Assembly (NCBI RefSeq): GCF_002102345.1
Contig: NZ_LQPP01000018.1
Coordinates: 248,001-312,000, forward strand
DNA length: 64,000 bases
From: Mycolicibacterium peregrinum
GTDB lineage: Bacteria > Actinomycetota > Actinomycetes > Mycobacteriales > Mycobacteriaceae
Direction of reading: 5' to 3'
Made by a program: the position numbers and the translations under genes. Positions 45,450-54,331 of this stretch are shown here, one piece after another. The notes beneath the pieces are model-generated. The model was given only the letters and a program-made list of their open reading frames with translations, was not told the DNA's origin and searched no databases. How positions within the stretch are numbered: position 1 is the stretch's first letter; every line of letters starts with the position of its first letter.

Positions 45450-46484
45450 ATGGTATTACCGGCCGCCGCACTGTCGACCCGACGCCCGAGTCGCAGATCC
45501 CGGGCGTGCTACGGCATCGCCCGCCGAACCCTCCTCGTTCAGGTGCGGCGATCCGTCGCCTATCAAGGGAGTCGATCCGCCGAGGATCGCCTCGCGGCAA
45601 TCGGTCGTCGCATCAATGCGCTCGCGCGGCTCCAGCGACTGCGCCCGAAGCGGGGGCTGCGGGTCAGCCGGATCACGCTGGGGCGCGTCACCGTGGAGAC
45701 CATCCGCACTGCCGAAGCTGCTCACCGCCCCCTGTCTGACGGCGCCATCCTCTACCTGCACGGCGGGGGATTCTTTCTCGGCGGCTTCGACACCCACCAG
45801 CACGTCGTGGTCGCACTTGCCCGGCGAACCCAACTTCCCGTGGTGCACGTCGAGTATCGGCAGCACCCTGATGTGACCGTCGACGAGTCCGTGACGGACT
45901 GCCTGCGTGTCTACCGCTGGATGTTGGACCAGGGCGCGGAGCCGGCCAACACCATCGTGGCAGGTGACTCGCCAGGTGGATTCCTCGCATTCGCAACCGT
46001 TCTCGCCGCCCAGGCGCAGAACGCCGGTACGCCCGCCGGCGTCATCGGTGTCAGCCCGCTGCTCGAACTCGACGGAGAACGCCGCTCCGGCCATCCCAAC
46101 TTCGCCGAAGACAGGATGGGAATCGGACTCGCCCTGCCGATGATCGTCGAATGCGTCGGCCCCAAGGACTCGGACGGTCATGCCCTGTCACCGGTCAACG
46201 GAGCGCTCACCGATTTTCCGCCGAGCCTGATCATCGCGGCGGAATCGGAGGCACTGCGTTGCGATGCCGAACGCATGCATGAAGTGCTGACCGATGCGGG
46301 GCGCTCGTGCGCGCTCAAGGTCTGGCCCGGTCAGCTCCACGCTTTCCCGGCGTTCCTGCCGTTTCTGCCGGAGAGCCGGGAGGCCCGCGACTGCATGGTC
46401 GAGTTCATTCAGGATTGCTTGGGCACCAGTAAGCGCAGTGCGGCCGGCACCGCGGACACCGTGACCGGCAACGGGGCCGCGTAA
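45450..46484 (+). CDS. Alpha/beta hydrolase, hormone-sensitive lipase (HSL) family esterase
   Basis: 344 residues. The HSL oxyanion motif is YLHGGGFFLGG, the nucleophile elbow is GDSPGG (usually GDSAGG), the Asp is near LSPVN...AESEALRCD and the His in GQLHAFPAF. It is most similar in layout to the LipR/Rv3084-type esterases found with Baeyer-Villiger enzymes. Start ATG 45450 has AAGGAG 6-11 bases upstream. Its last 76 bases overlap the convergent lipid-kinase gene. Likely ester-hydrolysing step of the cluster. Confidence 0.9.
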   Translation: MVLPAAALSTRRPSRRSRACYGIARRTLLVQVRRSVAYQGSRSAEDRLAAIGRRINALARLQRLRPKRGLRVSRITLGRVTVETIRTAEAAHRPLSDGAILYLHGGGFFLGGFDTHQHVVVALARRTQLPVVHVEYRQHPDVTVDESVTDCLRVYRWMLDQGAEPANTIVAGDSPGGFLAFATVLAAQAQNAGTPAGVIGVSPLLELDGERRSGHPNFAEDRMGIGLALPMIVECVGPKDSDGHALSPVNGALTDFPPSLIIAAESEALRCDAERMHEVLTDAGRSCALKVWPGQLHAFPAFLPFLPESREARDCMVEFIQDCLGTSKRSAAGTADTVTGNGAA

Positions 46485-47308
46485 TCCCCGTCGGCGTAGG
46501 CGTTTATCCCCGGGCATTCCACGTGGATCGTCTTGGCCCGCTTGGTGGTCACCTCGTCGAGCTCGACGTGGGTGCCCTTGAAAACCGTGGGGAACAAGCG
46601 GATCAACCTAGTCCGGGATGCCGACGTGATCATCGTGACGTCGAGCAGTCCGTCCGAATGGTCGGCACCGGGGCAGATCAACATGCCGCCGCCGTAACTG
46701 CGGGTGTTGCCGAACGCCGCCAGGGTGAGGTCGGTGCGGATCTCCGGGCCGTCGTCGAACGTGATCCGGAACGGCAGCAGCCGTAGCTTCGAGATCTCCG
46801 CGACCATCGCCACGTTGTAGCGCATCCGGCCGTGCGGCCACCGCATCCGGTTGGTCCGGTCACTGACCAGCGAATCGAACCCGGCGGCCATCACGGTGCC
46901 GAACCACTTGACCGTGCCGGCGGCATCCTCGATGTGACCGAGGTCGACCGTCTCGGTGTGGCCGTCGGCGATGACGTCGGCCGCAGCCTCGGGATCGCCT
47001 GTCGGTAAACGATATTCGCGTGCGTGGTCATTGCCTGTCCCGGCCGGCACGATGCCCAGTGGGACATCGCCGGTGGCCAGCGCCTGCAGGGCCAGCGAGA
47101 TCACTCCGTCGCCGCCGACCACCACGAGGGCGTCGGTGCCGCGGTCGAGCGCCTCGTCGACCAGGCGGCGGGCGTGCGCGGCGTCGGTCCCGACGATCGC
47201 GCACACGTCGATGCCGCGCCGCTGGAGCTGCGCGACCGCCCGCTCGGCCGCATGCGGCGCATTGCCATGTCCCGACAGGGGATTGGTCAGGACCGTGACC
47301 CGATTCAC
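46409..47308 (-). CDS. Diacylglycerol kinase family lipid kinase (Rv2252-like)
   Basis: 299 residues. DAGK catalytic features: VVVGGDGVISLALQAL with the GGDG loop, GIVPAGTGNDHARE, and a C-terminal half including HIEDAAG, AFGNTRSYGGGM and ADGD. In M. tuberculosis the orthologue phosphorylates diacylglycerol and affects phosphatidylinositol mannoside synthesis. Start GTG 47306-47308 is coupled as GTGA to the FAD-linked oxidase gene. Confidence 0.9.
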   Translation of the reverse strand: MNRVTVLTNPLSGHGNAPHAAERAVAQLQRRGIDVCAIVGTDAAHARRLVDEALDRGTDALVVVGGDGVISLALQALATGDVPLGIVPAGTGNDHAREYRLPTGDPEAAADVIADGHTETVDLGHIEDAAGTVKWFGTVMAAGFDSLVSDRTNRMRWPHGRMRYNVAMVAEISKLRLLPFRITFDDGPEIRTDLTLAAFGNTRSYGGGMLICPGADHSDGLLDVTMITSASRTRLIRLFPTVFKGTHVELDEVTTKRAKTIHVECPGINAYADGDYAAPLPVTVSAVPAALRLLVPKQS

Positions 47309-48918
47309 GGAATCAGCTTGCCCGGGTTGAGGATTCCGGCCGGATCCAGTGTGGCCTTGACGGCGCGCAACACCTGGGCGCCAAGGTCTCCGATCTCGTC
47401 CCGCATCCACGGGCGATGGTCCGCACCGACGGCATGGTGGTGGGTGATGGTGCCGCCGTTGCGCACCATCGCTTCGGAGGCCGCGGTCTTCGCGGCCTGC
47501 CACTGTTCGATCGGGTTGCCGCGCTGGGCGGCGACGACCGTGAAGTAGAGCGAGGCGCCAGTGGGGTACACGTGCGAAATGTGGCACATCACCAGGGCCG
47601 GCGTGCCGGATTCGGCGAGCGCGGTGGTCAGGGCCTCGGTGACCGCGGCCTTCAGCGTGCCCAGGTTGGACCACGTGGTGGCGGTCTCCAGTGTTTCGCA
47701 CAATGCACCGGCGGCGAGCAGTGAATCACGCAGATACGGTGCGTTGAACCGGCCGTGCTCCCAGCCTCGCGCCGGGGCCTCGCCCAGCGACGTGCCGCCC
47801 TGGGCTTGCAGGACTGCGCGGGTCTCCTCGTGGCGGCTCTCGGTGTGCGCCGCGGTGCCCTCGAACAGCGTGATGGCCAAGCAGCCCCCGGTGATGCTCT
47901 GCTCACCGATGCTGTCGGTGGTGGCCAGGTTCACCCCGGTCTCGGCCTCATCGGACAGCCGGATCACTGTCGGTCCGGTGCCGGTCTGGATGACCGCTCG
48001 CAGCGCCTCGGCGCCGGTCGCGAAATCCGGGAAGGACCAGGCTTCGTAGCGTGTGGTCGCGGGTACCGGGTGCACGCGAACCCGGACCCGGGTGATGACA
48101 CCGAACACCCCTTCCGAACCGAGGAGCAGCTGGCGCAGATCCGGGCCGGCCGCCGAGGCCGGGGCGCGGCCGAGCTCGAGTGTCCCTGCCGGGGTCACTG
48201 CACGCAGTCCACGGACCATGCCGTCGAAACGTCCGTAGCCGGCCGAATCCTGCCCCGAGGACCGGGTGGCGGCGAACCCGCCGATGGTGGCGAACTGAAA
48301 GCTCTGCGGAAAGTGGCCGAGCGAGAAGCCGTGTGCGCCGAGCAGGGCCTCGGCCTGCGGTCCGGTGACGCCTGCACCCAGTTCGGCCTCGCAGCTCACT
48401 TCGTCGAGGCTGTGCAGCGCGTCGAACCGGCGCAGATCGAGCGCCACGACCGCGGCGAAGTCGCCGCGCAACGGATCGAGGCCGCCCACCACGCTGGTCC
48501 CCCCGCCGAACGGGACGACCGCGATGCGGTGTTCGGAACAAAAGCGGAGCACCTCGGCTACTTCATCCTCAGTACCCGGCAACAGGACCGCGTCGGGTGC
48601 ATCCTGAACGCCGGAACCATTGCGGCGCAACAGGTCCAACGTCGACTTGCCTCCGGCGTGCAGTAGCCGTGACATGGTGTCGGTGCCGCAGTGCGGTGCG
48701 CCGACGATGGCGGCGAGGGCCTCACGATCACCGTCGGACAGGGCCGACGGCTGCAACTGCGCCTGCTCGGGCGTCGGCTCTGCCGCCGGAGCTGCGTCGA
48801 CGCCCAGCGCCTGTTGCAGCAGGGAGCGGATCCCGTCGGACAGCGGCTTGGCCGCGTCCGGATCGCCCCAGGCATTCCATTTCATCGGAGGCAGAAACTG
48901 TTCGGCCGGCTGAGTCAT
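47305..48918 (-). CDS. FAD-linked oxidase, alkyl-DHAP synthase-like (Rv2251-like)
   Basis: 537 residues, VAO/PCMH flavoprotein fold. FAD-binding segment: PGTEDEVAEVLRFC, then VPFGGGTSVVGGLD, and FPQSFQFATIGGFAATRSSGQDS contacting the flavin; the C-terminal cap follows (EAWSFPDF, HISHVYPTGAS, HHHAVG with the catalytic His cluster). Relatives make ether lipids or oxidise glycolate/D-lactate. Coupling to the lipid kinase supports a lipid role. ATG at 48916-48918 is 17 bases from the divergent tetR start. Confidence 0.9.
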   Translation of the reverse strand: MTQPAEQFLPPMKWNAWGDPDAAKPLSDGIRSLLQQALGVDAAPAAEPTPEQAQLQPSALSDGDREALAAIVGAPHCGTDTMSRLLHAGGKSTLDLLRRNGSGVQDAPDAVLLPGTEDEVAEVLRFCSEHRIAVVPFGGGTSVVGGLDPLRGDFAAVVALDLRRFDALHSLDEVSCEAELGAGVTGPQAEALLGAHGFSLGHFPQSFQFATIGGFAATRSSGQDSAGYGRFDGMVRGLRAVTPAGTLELGRAPASAAGPDLRQLLLGSEGVFGVITRVRVRVHPVPATTRYEAWSFPDFATGAEALRAVIQTGTGPTVIRLSDEAETGVNLATTDSIGEQSITGGCLAITLFEGTAAHTESRHEETRAVLQAQGGTSLGEAPARGWEHGRFNAPYLRDSLLAAGALCETLETATTWSNLGTLKAAVTEALTTALAESGTPALVMCHISHVYPTGASLYFTVVAAQRGNPIEQWQAAKTAASEAMVRNGGTITHHHAVGADHRPWMRDEIGDLGAQVLRAVKATLDPAGILNPGKLIP

Positions 48919-48935
48919 GCGTTACAGTATTACAC

Positions 48936-49520
48936 ATGATGTCAATCAGTAACGAAGGTTCGCTGAGCGACCAGATCTTGGATGCCGCCGCGAGCTGCGT
49001 GCTGGCCTTCGGCGTGGACCGGGTGACCCTGGCCGAGATCGCCCGCCGGGCCGGGGTCTCCCGCCCCACGGTGTACCGGCGTTTCCCCGATACCCAGTCG
49101 ATCCTGGCTGCGCTGCTCACCGCGCGGGTCGTCGGTGTCCTCGATACAACCGAAGTGGGCGGTCCGGGCCGGGCGGCGCTGGTCGACCGCATCGTGACGG
49201 TGGCCGCCCGGCTGCGCCACGACGAGGTGATCATGGCGGTGCTGCACTCCGCGCCGGAAGTGGCGATGGTCTACATCGCCGAGCGGTTGGGCACCAGTCA
49301 GCAGATCCTGATCGATGCGCTGGCCGGGGAACTCAAGCTCGCCCAGGAGGTGAGATCTGTAGCCAACCGGGTCCGGGCAGGTGATCCCCGCCAGCTGGCG
49401 ACCATGTGCCTGCTGATCACCCAGTCGGCGATCCAGTCCGCACAGATGGTCGAGCCCATCCTCGACGCCGACGCCCTGGCGGTCGAGCTCACCCACGCAC
49501 TGAACGGATACCTGGCATGA
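48936..49520 (+). CDS. TetR family transcriptional regulator (Rv2250c-like)
   Basis: 194 residues with N-terminal helix-turn-helix (DQILDAAASCVLAFGVDRV, LAEIARRAGVSRPTVYRRFPD). Start ATG 48936, with a second ATG immediately after. The intergenic region to the divergent FAD-linked oxidase gene is just 17 bases; within the two starts GTTAC (48921-48925) and GTAAC (48949-48953) face each other. Its stop overlaps glpD as ATGA, so it may control glycerol-phosphate oxidation and the divergent lipid genes. Confidence 0.9.
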   Translation: MMSISNEGSLSDQILDAAASCVLAFGVDRVTLAEIARRAGVSRPTVYRRFPDTQSILAALLTARVVGVLDTTEVGGPGRAALVDRIVTVAARLRHDEVIMAVLHSAPEVAMVYIAERLGTSQQILIDALAGELKLAQEVRSVANRVRAGDPRQLATMCLLITQSAIQSAQMVEPILDADALAVELTHALNGYLA

Positions 49521-51067
49521 TGACCGGCCCGACGGCGCTCAACCACGCCAGGCGCACAACTGAATTGGCGGCACTCGCCGACGGCGAGCAGGTCGATGTG
49601 ATCGTCGTCGGCGGTGGGATCACCGGAGCGGGCATCGCCCTGGACGCCGCCACGCGGGGTCTCAGCGTGGCTCTGGTCGAGAAGCACGATCTGGCCTTCG
49701 GGACCAGTCGGTGGAGTTCGAAACTTGTGCACGGCGGACTGCGCTACCTGGCCACCGGCAACATCGGGATCGCCCGCCGCAGTGCCATCGAACGCGGAAT
49801 ATTGATGACCCGCAACGCACCTCACCTCGTCAAGGCCATGCCACAACTGGTGCCGCTGCTGCCGTCGATGGGCCGCGGGTCACGTGCGTTGGTGCGCACT
49901 GGATTCGTGGCCGGAGATGGCCTGCGCAGGCTCGCCGGTACCAGCGCGTCGACCCTGCCACGATCACGCCGGGTGGACGCGCGCCGCACTGCCGAACTGG
50001 CCCCCACCGTGCGCACCGACGGGCTCGACGGCGGCTTCCTCGCCTACGACGGTCAGCTCATCGACGACGCCCGCCTGGTGGCCGCCGTCGCCCGCACCGC
50101 CGCGCAGCACGGGGCCCGCATCCTGACGAGGGTTTCGGCCGGCGCCGCCGGCGCGACCTCGGTACACCTCACCGACGAACTGACCGGCGATTCCTTCGAC
50201 GCCACCGCACGGATGGTGATCAACGCCGCCGGCGTATGGGCCGGCGATCTCGACCCGGCGCTCACTCTGCGGCCCAGTCGCGGAACACATCTGGTGTTCG
50301 ATGCCGCCGCGTTCGGCAATCCCACAGCGGCCCTGACCATTCCGATACCGGGGGAGTTGAACCGGTTCGTCTTCGCCATGCCCGAACAGCTCGGCCGGGT
50401 CTACCTGGGGCTCACGGACGAAGATGCACCGGGGCCCATTCCCGATGTGCCGCAACCCACTGCGGGTGAGATTCGTTTCTTGTTGGACACCGTCAACACC
50501 GCGCTGGCCACCGACCTGACCACCGAGGATGTGCGGGGCGCGTATGCCGGGCTGAGGCCGCTGATCGATACCGGGCAGGGCAACACGGCCGATGTGTCCC
50601 GCGAGCACGCGGTGGTGGAGTCGGCGAGCGGGGTGATCAGCATCATCGGCGGGAAGCTCACCGAATACCGCTACATGGCCCAGGATGTGCTCGACCGCGC
50701 GCTGGCCCTGCGCGGGCTCACCGCTTCGGGTTGCCGGACCGCCAACCTGCCGCTCGTCGGCGCACCGGCCAACCCGGTGTCCACCCTGCGATCCGAACAC
50801 GCGTTGCCGTCCTCACTGGTCGCCCGGTACGGGGCCGAGGCGCCCAACGTGATCGCACGGGCGCGGTGCGCCCGACCCACCGAACCGGTGGCCGAGGGAA
50901 TCGACGTCATCCGTGCGGAATTCGAGTACGCCGTCACCCACGAGGGCGCGCTGAGTGCCGACGACATCCTCGACCGGCGAACGCGCATCGGGCTGGTCAG
51001 CGCCGACCGGGACCGTGCCGCCGGTGTGGCGGCCGAGATGATCGCTGAATTCGGGGAAGTCGAGTAG
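49517..51067 (+). CDS. glpD: Glycerol-3-phosphate dehydrogenase
   Basis: 516-residue FAD enzyme oxidising glycerol 3-phosphate to DHAP at the membrane. The N-terminus DVIVVGGGITGAGIALDAA, EKHDLAFGTSRWSSKLVHGGLRYL and the GlpD C-terminal helical cap are diagnostic; the size is that of M. tuberculosis GlpD1 (Rv2249c). The ATG at 49517 overlaps the tetR stop; a second ATG at 49520 is equally possible. Together with the nearby lipid kinase and ether-lipid-like oxidase it connects to phospholipid precursor metabolism. Confidence 0.93.
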   Translation: MMTGPTALNHARRTTELAALADGEQVDVIVVGGGITGAGIALDAATRGLSVALVEKHDLAFGTSRWSSKLVHGGLRYLATGNIGIARRSAIERGILMTRNAPHLVKAMPQLVPLLPSMGRGSRALVRTGFVAGDGLRRLAGTSASTLPRSRRVDARRTAELAPTVRTDGLDGGFLAYDGQLIDDARLVAAVARTAAQHGARILTRVSAGAAGATSVHLTDELTGDSFDATARMVINAAGVWAGDLDPALTLRPSRGTHLVFDAAAFGNPTAALTIPIPGELNRFVFAMPEQLGRVYLGLTDEDAPGPIPDVPQPTAGEIRFLLDTVNTALATDLTTEDVRGAYAGLRPLIDTGQGNTADVSREHAVVESASGVISIIGGKLTEYRYMAQDVLDRALALRGLTASGCRTANLPLVGAPANPVSTLRSEHALPSSLVARYGAEAPNVIARARCARPTEPVAEGIDVIRAEFEYAVTHEGALSADDILDRRTRIGLVSADRDRAAGVAAEMIAEFGEVE

Positions 51068-51087
51068 CCGGCGAACACGGTCTGTGA

Positions 51088-51966
51088 CTAGGGCTGCGTC
51101 AGCAGCACCTCGCGCACCGCTGAACTGGTGTGGCGCTGCCACATCGCCTGGGCGCCCACCAACAGCGGTGGTTCGAGTTCGGTGACCACCACCCGGCCGT
51201 CCATGGCAGGCCCGGGGGGAGTGGTGACGAACGTGACCGCACCAGTCGTGAGAGGGGCTGCGACAGTGGCCGCACCTTGGACCCGGCTGACGACGTACTC
51301 GGGTTCGAAGCCGGCCCGCCGGCAGGCACCTATCAGAAAGTCGCTGTAATACGACGACCCAGGGGGAGCCCACAGGGCGATGCGCTCGCCGGCCAGCTCG
51401 TGAATGTCGACGACCGGCCGGACGGCCAGCTGGTGTTCACGCGGCACCGCTAGCCGAACGCGGTCGTAACCCAGGATGGCCGTGGCCAATTCGTTGGTCG
51501 GAACAACTCCCCGGCGCAAGCCGAGGTGCACGCTGCCGTCCAGCACTGCATCGGCGAGCTGATCGGGGTAGAGCTGACGAAAGGTGAAGGAGGTGTCGGG
51601 GAATGCGTAGATGGCGGGTTCGAGACGGGCGTAGGCCTCGCTGCCGCTCAGTGCCGGGGTGTGGCCGACGACAAACATCTCGGCGGTTCCGTGGGCGCTG
51701 TGTTGCACCCGTGTGGCCACGGTCTGTGCCGCTGCCAGCAGTGTTCGGCCCTCGGTGAGCAGCAACTCACCGGCCCGGGTGAGCGTCAGGCGGCGGCCCT
51801 CGCGCCGGAACAGCGTGGCACTGAGGTCCTTCTCGAGTTGCTGCATGGAACTGCTGAGAGCCTGCTGGCTAATGTGCAGGGAAGTGGCCGCAGCGGTAAC
51901 GCTGCCGACGTCGGCGATGGCGATGAACTGACGTAAACGTCGCAGATCAGGCACGTCGGGTGACAC
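51088..51966 (-). CDS. LysR family transcriptional regulator
   Basis: 292 residues. Winged helix-turn-helix at about 8-66 (DLRRLRQFIAIADVGSVTAAATSLHISQQALSSSMQQLE in two blocks), then a periplasmic-binding-like effector domain. Start GTG 51964-51966. Divergent from an SDR gene across about 85 bases holding a T-N11-A element, the usual LysR arrangement; it probably regulates that SDR gene. Confidence 0.92.
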   Translation of the reverse strand: MSPDVPDLRRLRQFIAIADVGSVTAAATSLHISQQALSSSMQQLEKDLSATLFRREGRRLTLTRAGELLLTEGRTLLAAAQTVATRVQHSAHGTAEMFVVGHTPALSGSEAYARLEPAIYAFPDTSFTFRQLYPDQLADAVLDGSVHLGLRRGVVPTNELATAILGYDRVRLAVPREHQLAVRPVVDIHELAGERIALWAPPGSSYYSDFLIGACRRAGFEPEYVVSRVQGAATVAAPLTTGAVTFVTTPPGPAMDGRVVVTELEPPLLVGAQAMWQRHTSSAVREVLLTQP

Positions 51967-51974
51967 TGGTACAC

Positions 51975-51989
51975 CTTATACAACTTATA
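51975..51989. promoter_or_regulatory. LysR-box-like element
   Basis: TATACAACTTATA (51977-51989) is a dyad of TATA arms fitting T-N11-A, and CTTATA occurs twice as a direct repeat with 9-base period (51975-51980, 51984-51989). It lies between the divergent lysR and SDR starts in an AT-rich patch. Confidence 0.4.
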
Positions 51990-52051
51990 TTTGTGGATGC
52001 CTCCGGTTTTTGCGTTGTTGCTCTGTGGATGGCGAAACTACGCTGGCGACT

Positions 52052-52801
52052 GTGAGCAAACTAGAGGGTAAGTCGGCAATCGTTGCCGCCGGCGCGAAGA
52101 ACCTGGGTGGTCTGATCAGCGCGACGCTGGCTTCGAGGGGTGTCAACGTCGCGGTTCACTACAACAGTGCCTCCAGTGAGGCCGACGCCGACAAGACGGT
52201 GGCGGCAGTGCAGGCTGCCGGGGTCAAAGCGGTCAAGGTGCAGGGCGATCTGACGGTGCCGGCCAATGTCGAGAAACTGTTCGACACCGCGATCGATGCC
52301 TTCGGCGGTGTCGACATCGCGATCAACACCGTCGGCAAGGTGCTGCGCAAGCCGTTCGTGGAAACCACTGAGGCCGAATATGACTCGATGTTCGACATCA
52401 ATGCCAAGGCGGCCTATTTCTTCCTGCAGCAGGCAGGTAAGCGGCTCAACGACAACGGGTCGGTGGTCACCATCGTCACCGCATTGCTGGCGGCCTACAC
52501 CGACGGGTATTCGACCTACGCGGGCTCCAAGAGTCCCGTCGAGCATTTCACCCGGGCCGCCTCCAAGGAATTCGGCGTCCGCGGCATCAACGTCAACAAC
52601 GTCGCCCCCGGCCCCATGGACACGCCGTTCTTCTACCCGCAGGAGACCCCGGAGCGGGTCGAATTCCACAAGTCGCAGGCGATGGGCAACCGGCTGACCG
52701 AGATCACCGACATCGCCCCGCTGGTCGTGTTCCTGGCCGACGAGGGCCACTGGATCAACGGGCAGACCATCTTCGCCAACGGCGGCTACACCACCCGCTG
52801 A
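52052..52801 (+). CDS. SDR family oxidoreductase with altered catalytic serine
   Basis: 249 residues. The cofactor loop reads AAGAKNLGGL instead of TGxxxGxG, and the residue 13 positions before the catalytic Tyr of YAGSK is Thr (IVTALLAAY) rather than Ser. The rest of the fold is intact: DLTVPANV, NVAPGPMDTPFFYPQ, ending GHWINGQTIFANGGY. Start GTG 52052 (SKLEGKSAIV follows); GTG 52025 and TTG 52010 are in-frame alternatives. Likely controlled by the divergent LysR protein. Confidence 0.85.
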   Translation: MSKLEGKSAIVAAGAKNLGGLISATLASRGVNVAVHYNSASSEADADKTVAAVQAAGVKAVKVQGDLTVPANVEKLFDTAIDAFGGVDIAINTVGKVLRKPFVETTEAEYDSMFDINAKAAYFFLQQAGKRLNDNGSVVTIVTALLAAYTDGYSTYAGSKSPVEHFTRAASKEFGVRGINVNNVAPGPMDTPFFYPQETPERVEFHKSQAMGNRLTEITDIAPLVVFLADEGHWINGQTIFANGGYTTR

Positions 52802-52806
52802 AACGC

Positions 52807-52863
52807 CGAATGGCCAGTTATTGCACGGGCTTTCGCCTGAAATGTGCAATAACTGGCCATTCG
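52807..52863. terminator. Long perfect hairpin, candidate bidirectional terminator or repeat element
   Basis: Twenty-base arms (52807-52826 and 52844-52863) pair without a mismatch around a 17-base loop, in the 76-base gap where the SDR gene and accD6 converge. Position suits termination of both transcripts, though no T-run follows either side. The arm length is unusual for a simple terminator and could mark a dispersed intergenic repeat. Confidence 0.55.
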
Positions 52864-52877
52864 CGCCAGCTGAAGAG

Positions 52878-54299
52878 TTACAGCGGGATGTTCTTGTGGC
52901 GGCCGCGCCGGTGCGGGGCCTCGGCCAGCGCCTGCGTCAGCTTGCTGCGGGTGTGGGCCGGGTCGATCTTCTCGTCGACCACGCCGATCTCGATCGCCGA
53001 ATCCACACCACCGGCGATGCGCTCGTGCTCGATGGCGAGCTCCTCGTGCAGTGCCTCACGCTCGTGATCCGGGGCAGCGGCCAGCTTGCGCTTGTGCAGG
53101 ATGCCGACGGCGGCCTTGGCGCCCATCACGGCGACCTCGGCGTCCGGCCAGGCGAACACCTTGGTGGCGTTGAGCGACCGCGAGTTCATCGCGATGTAGG
53201 CGCCGCCGTAGATCTTGCGGGTCACCAGCGTGACGCGGGGGACCGAGGACTCACCGAAGGCGTGGAGCAGCTTGGCACCGCGACGCACCACGCCGCCCCA
53301 CTCCTGGTCCACGCCGGGCAGGTAGCCCGGGACGTCGACGACGACCACCAGCGGAATGCCGAAGGCATCGCAGAGCCGCACGAAACGGGCCGACTTCTCG
53401 GCACTTTCGGAGTTCAGGCAGCCGCCGAGACGCAGCGGGTTGTTGGCGATCACGCCGACCGACCGGCCGGCCAGGCGACCGAGGCCGACCACGATCGACG
53501 GGGCCCACTTGGCCTGGAACTCCTCGAACGGCACACCCTCGTCGAGCAGAGCTTCGATGATCGGGTGCACGTCGTAGGCGCGGCGAGCCGATTCGGGCAT
53601 CAGCGCAGCCAGATCGGTGTCGCCGGCCTCGGCCTTGGTGCGATCGAAATGACCCTGCTGGCTGAACAATCCGACCAGACGGCGACCGCGCTCGTAGGCA
53701 TCGAGCTCGTCGTCGGCGACGATGTGGCACACACCCGACTTCTTGTGGTGGGCGTCGGGGCCGCCGAGCGACACCATGTCGACGTCCTCACCGGTGACGC
53801 TGCGCACCACGTCCGGACCGGTGACGAACACCTTGCTGTCCGGGGCCATGATGATCACGTCGGTCAGGGCGGGACCGTAAGCGGCACCGCCCGCGGCGAA
53901 TCCGACGACCACGGAGATCTGCGGGATGTAACCCGACGCCCGGATCATCGCCTCGAAGACCAGGCCGACCGCGTGCAGCGCCTTGACGCCCTCGGCCAGC
54001 CGCGCACCGCCCGAGTGCCAGATCCCGACGATCGGGCTCTGCTCCTCGATCGCGGTGTCGTAGGCGTTGACGATGTGGGCACAGCCCTCGATGCCCATGG
54101 CTCCGCCCATCACGGTGCCGTCGGTGCAGAACGCAACCGTGCGAACACCGTTGACCGTGCCGGCGGCCGCCAGCACGCCCGAGCGGTCCCGCTCGTGCAG
54201 CAGCTCGACGCTGCCGTCATCGAAGAAGGTCTGCAGGCGCAGCAGCGGGTCGCGGGGGTCGAGCGACTCGGCGGCGGTTTCGGGGGCCATGATCGTCAT
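52878..54299 (-). CDS. accD6: Acyl-CoA carboxylase beta subunit (carboxyltransferase)
   Basis: 473 residues, the size of M. tuberculosis AccD6. It transfers carboxyl from biotin to acetyl- or propionyl-CoA, making malonyl-CoA for FAS-I and FAS-II. The two crotonase-like halves each have an oxyanion loop: GGAAYGPAL in the first, GGAYIAMNS in the second; HSGGARLAEG and DVPGYLPG are typical. Last gene of the fabD-acpM-kasA-kasB-accD6 operon, 32 bases after kasB. ATG 54297-54299 has a weak GGAG site upstream. Confidence 0.96.
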   Translation of the reverse strand: MTIMAPETAAESLDPRDPLLRLQTFFDDGSVELLHERDRSGVLAAAGTVNGVRTVAFCTDGTVMGGAMGIEGCAHIVNAYDTAIEEQSPIVGIWHSGGARLAEGVKALHAVGLVFEAMIRASGYIPQISVVVGFAAGGAAYGPALTDVIIMAPDSKVFVTGPDVVRSVTGEDVDMVSLGGPDAHHKKSGVCHIVADDELDAYERGRRLVGLFSQQGHFDRTKAEAGDTDLAALMPESARRAYDVHPIIEALLDEGVPFEEFQAKWAPSIVVGLGRLAGRSVGVIANNPLRLGGCLNSESAEKSARFVRLCDAFGIPLVVVVDVPGYLPGVDQEWGGVVRRGAKLLHAFGESSVPRVTLVTRKIYGGAYIAMNSRSLNATKVFAWPDAEVAVMGAKAAVGILHKRKLAAAPDHEREALHEELAIEHERIAGGVDSAIEIGVVDEKIDPAHTRSKLTQALAEAPHRRGRHKNIPL

Positions 54300-54331
54300 T
54301 TAGGTCTCCTTTAGTGGAAAGCTCTGGGTTC

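Noticed and set aside
52821..54314. A 497-codon plus-strand frame
   Set aside because: Antisense to accD6; composition is His/Asp/Arg-rich with no recognisable domain.
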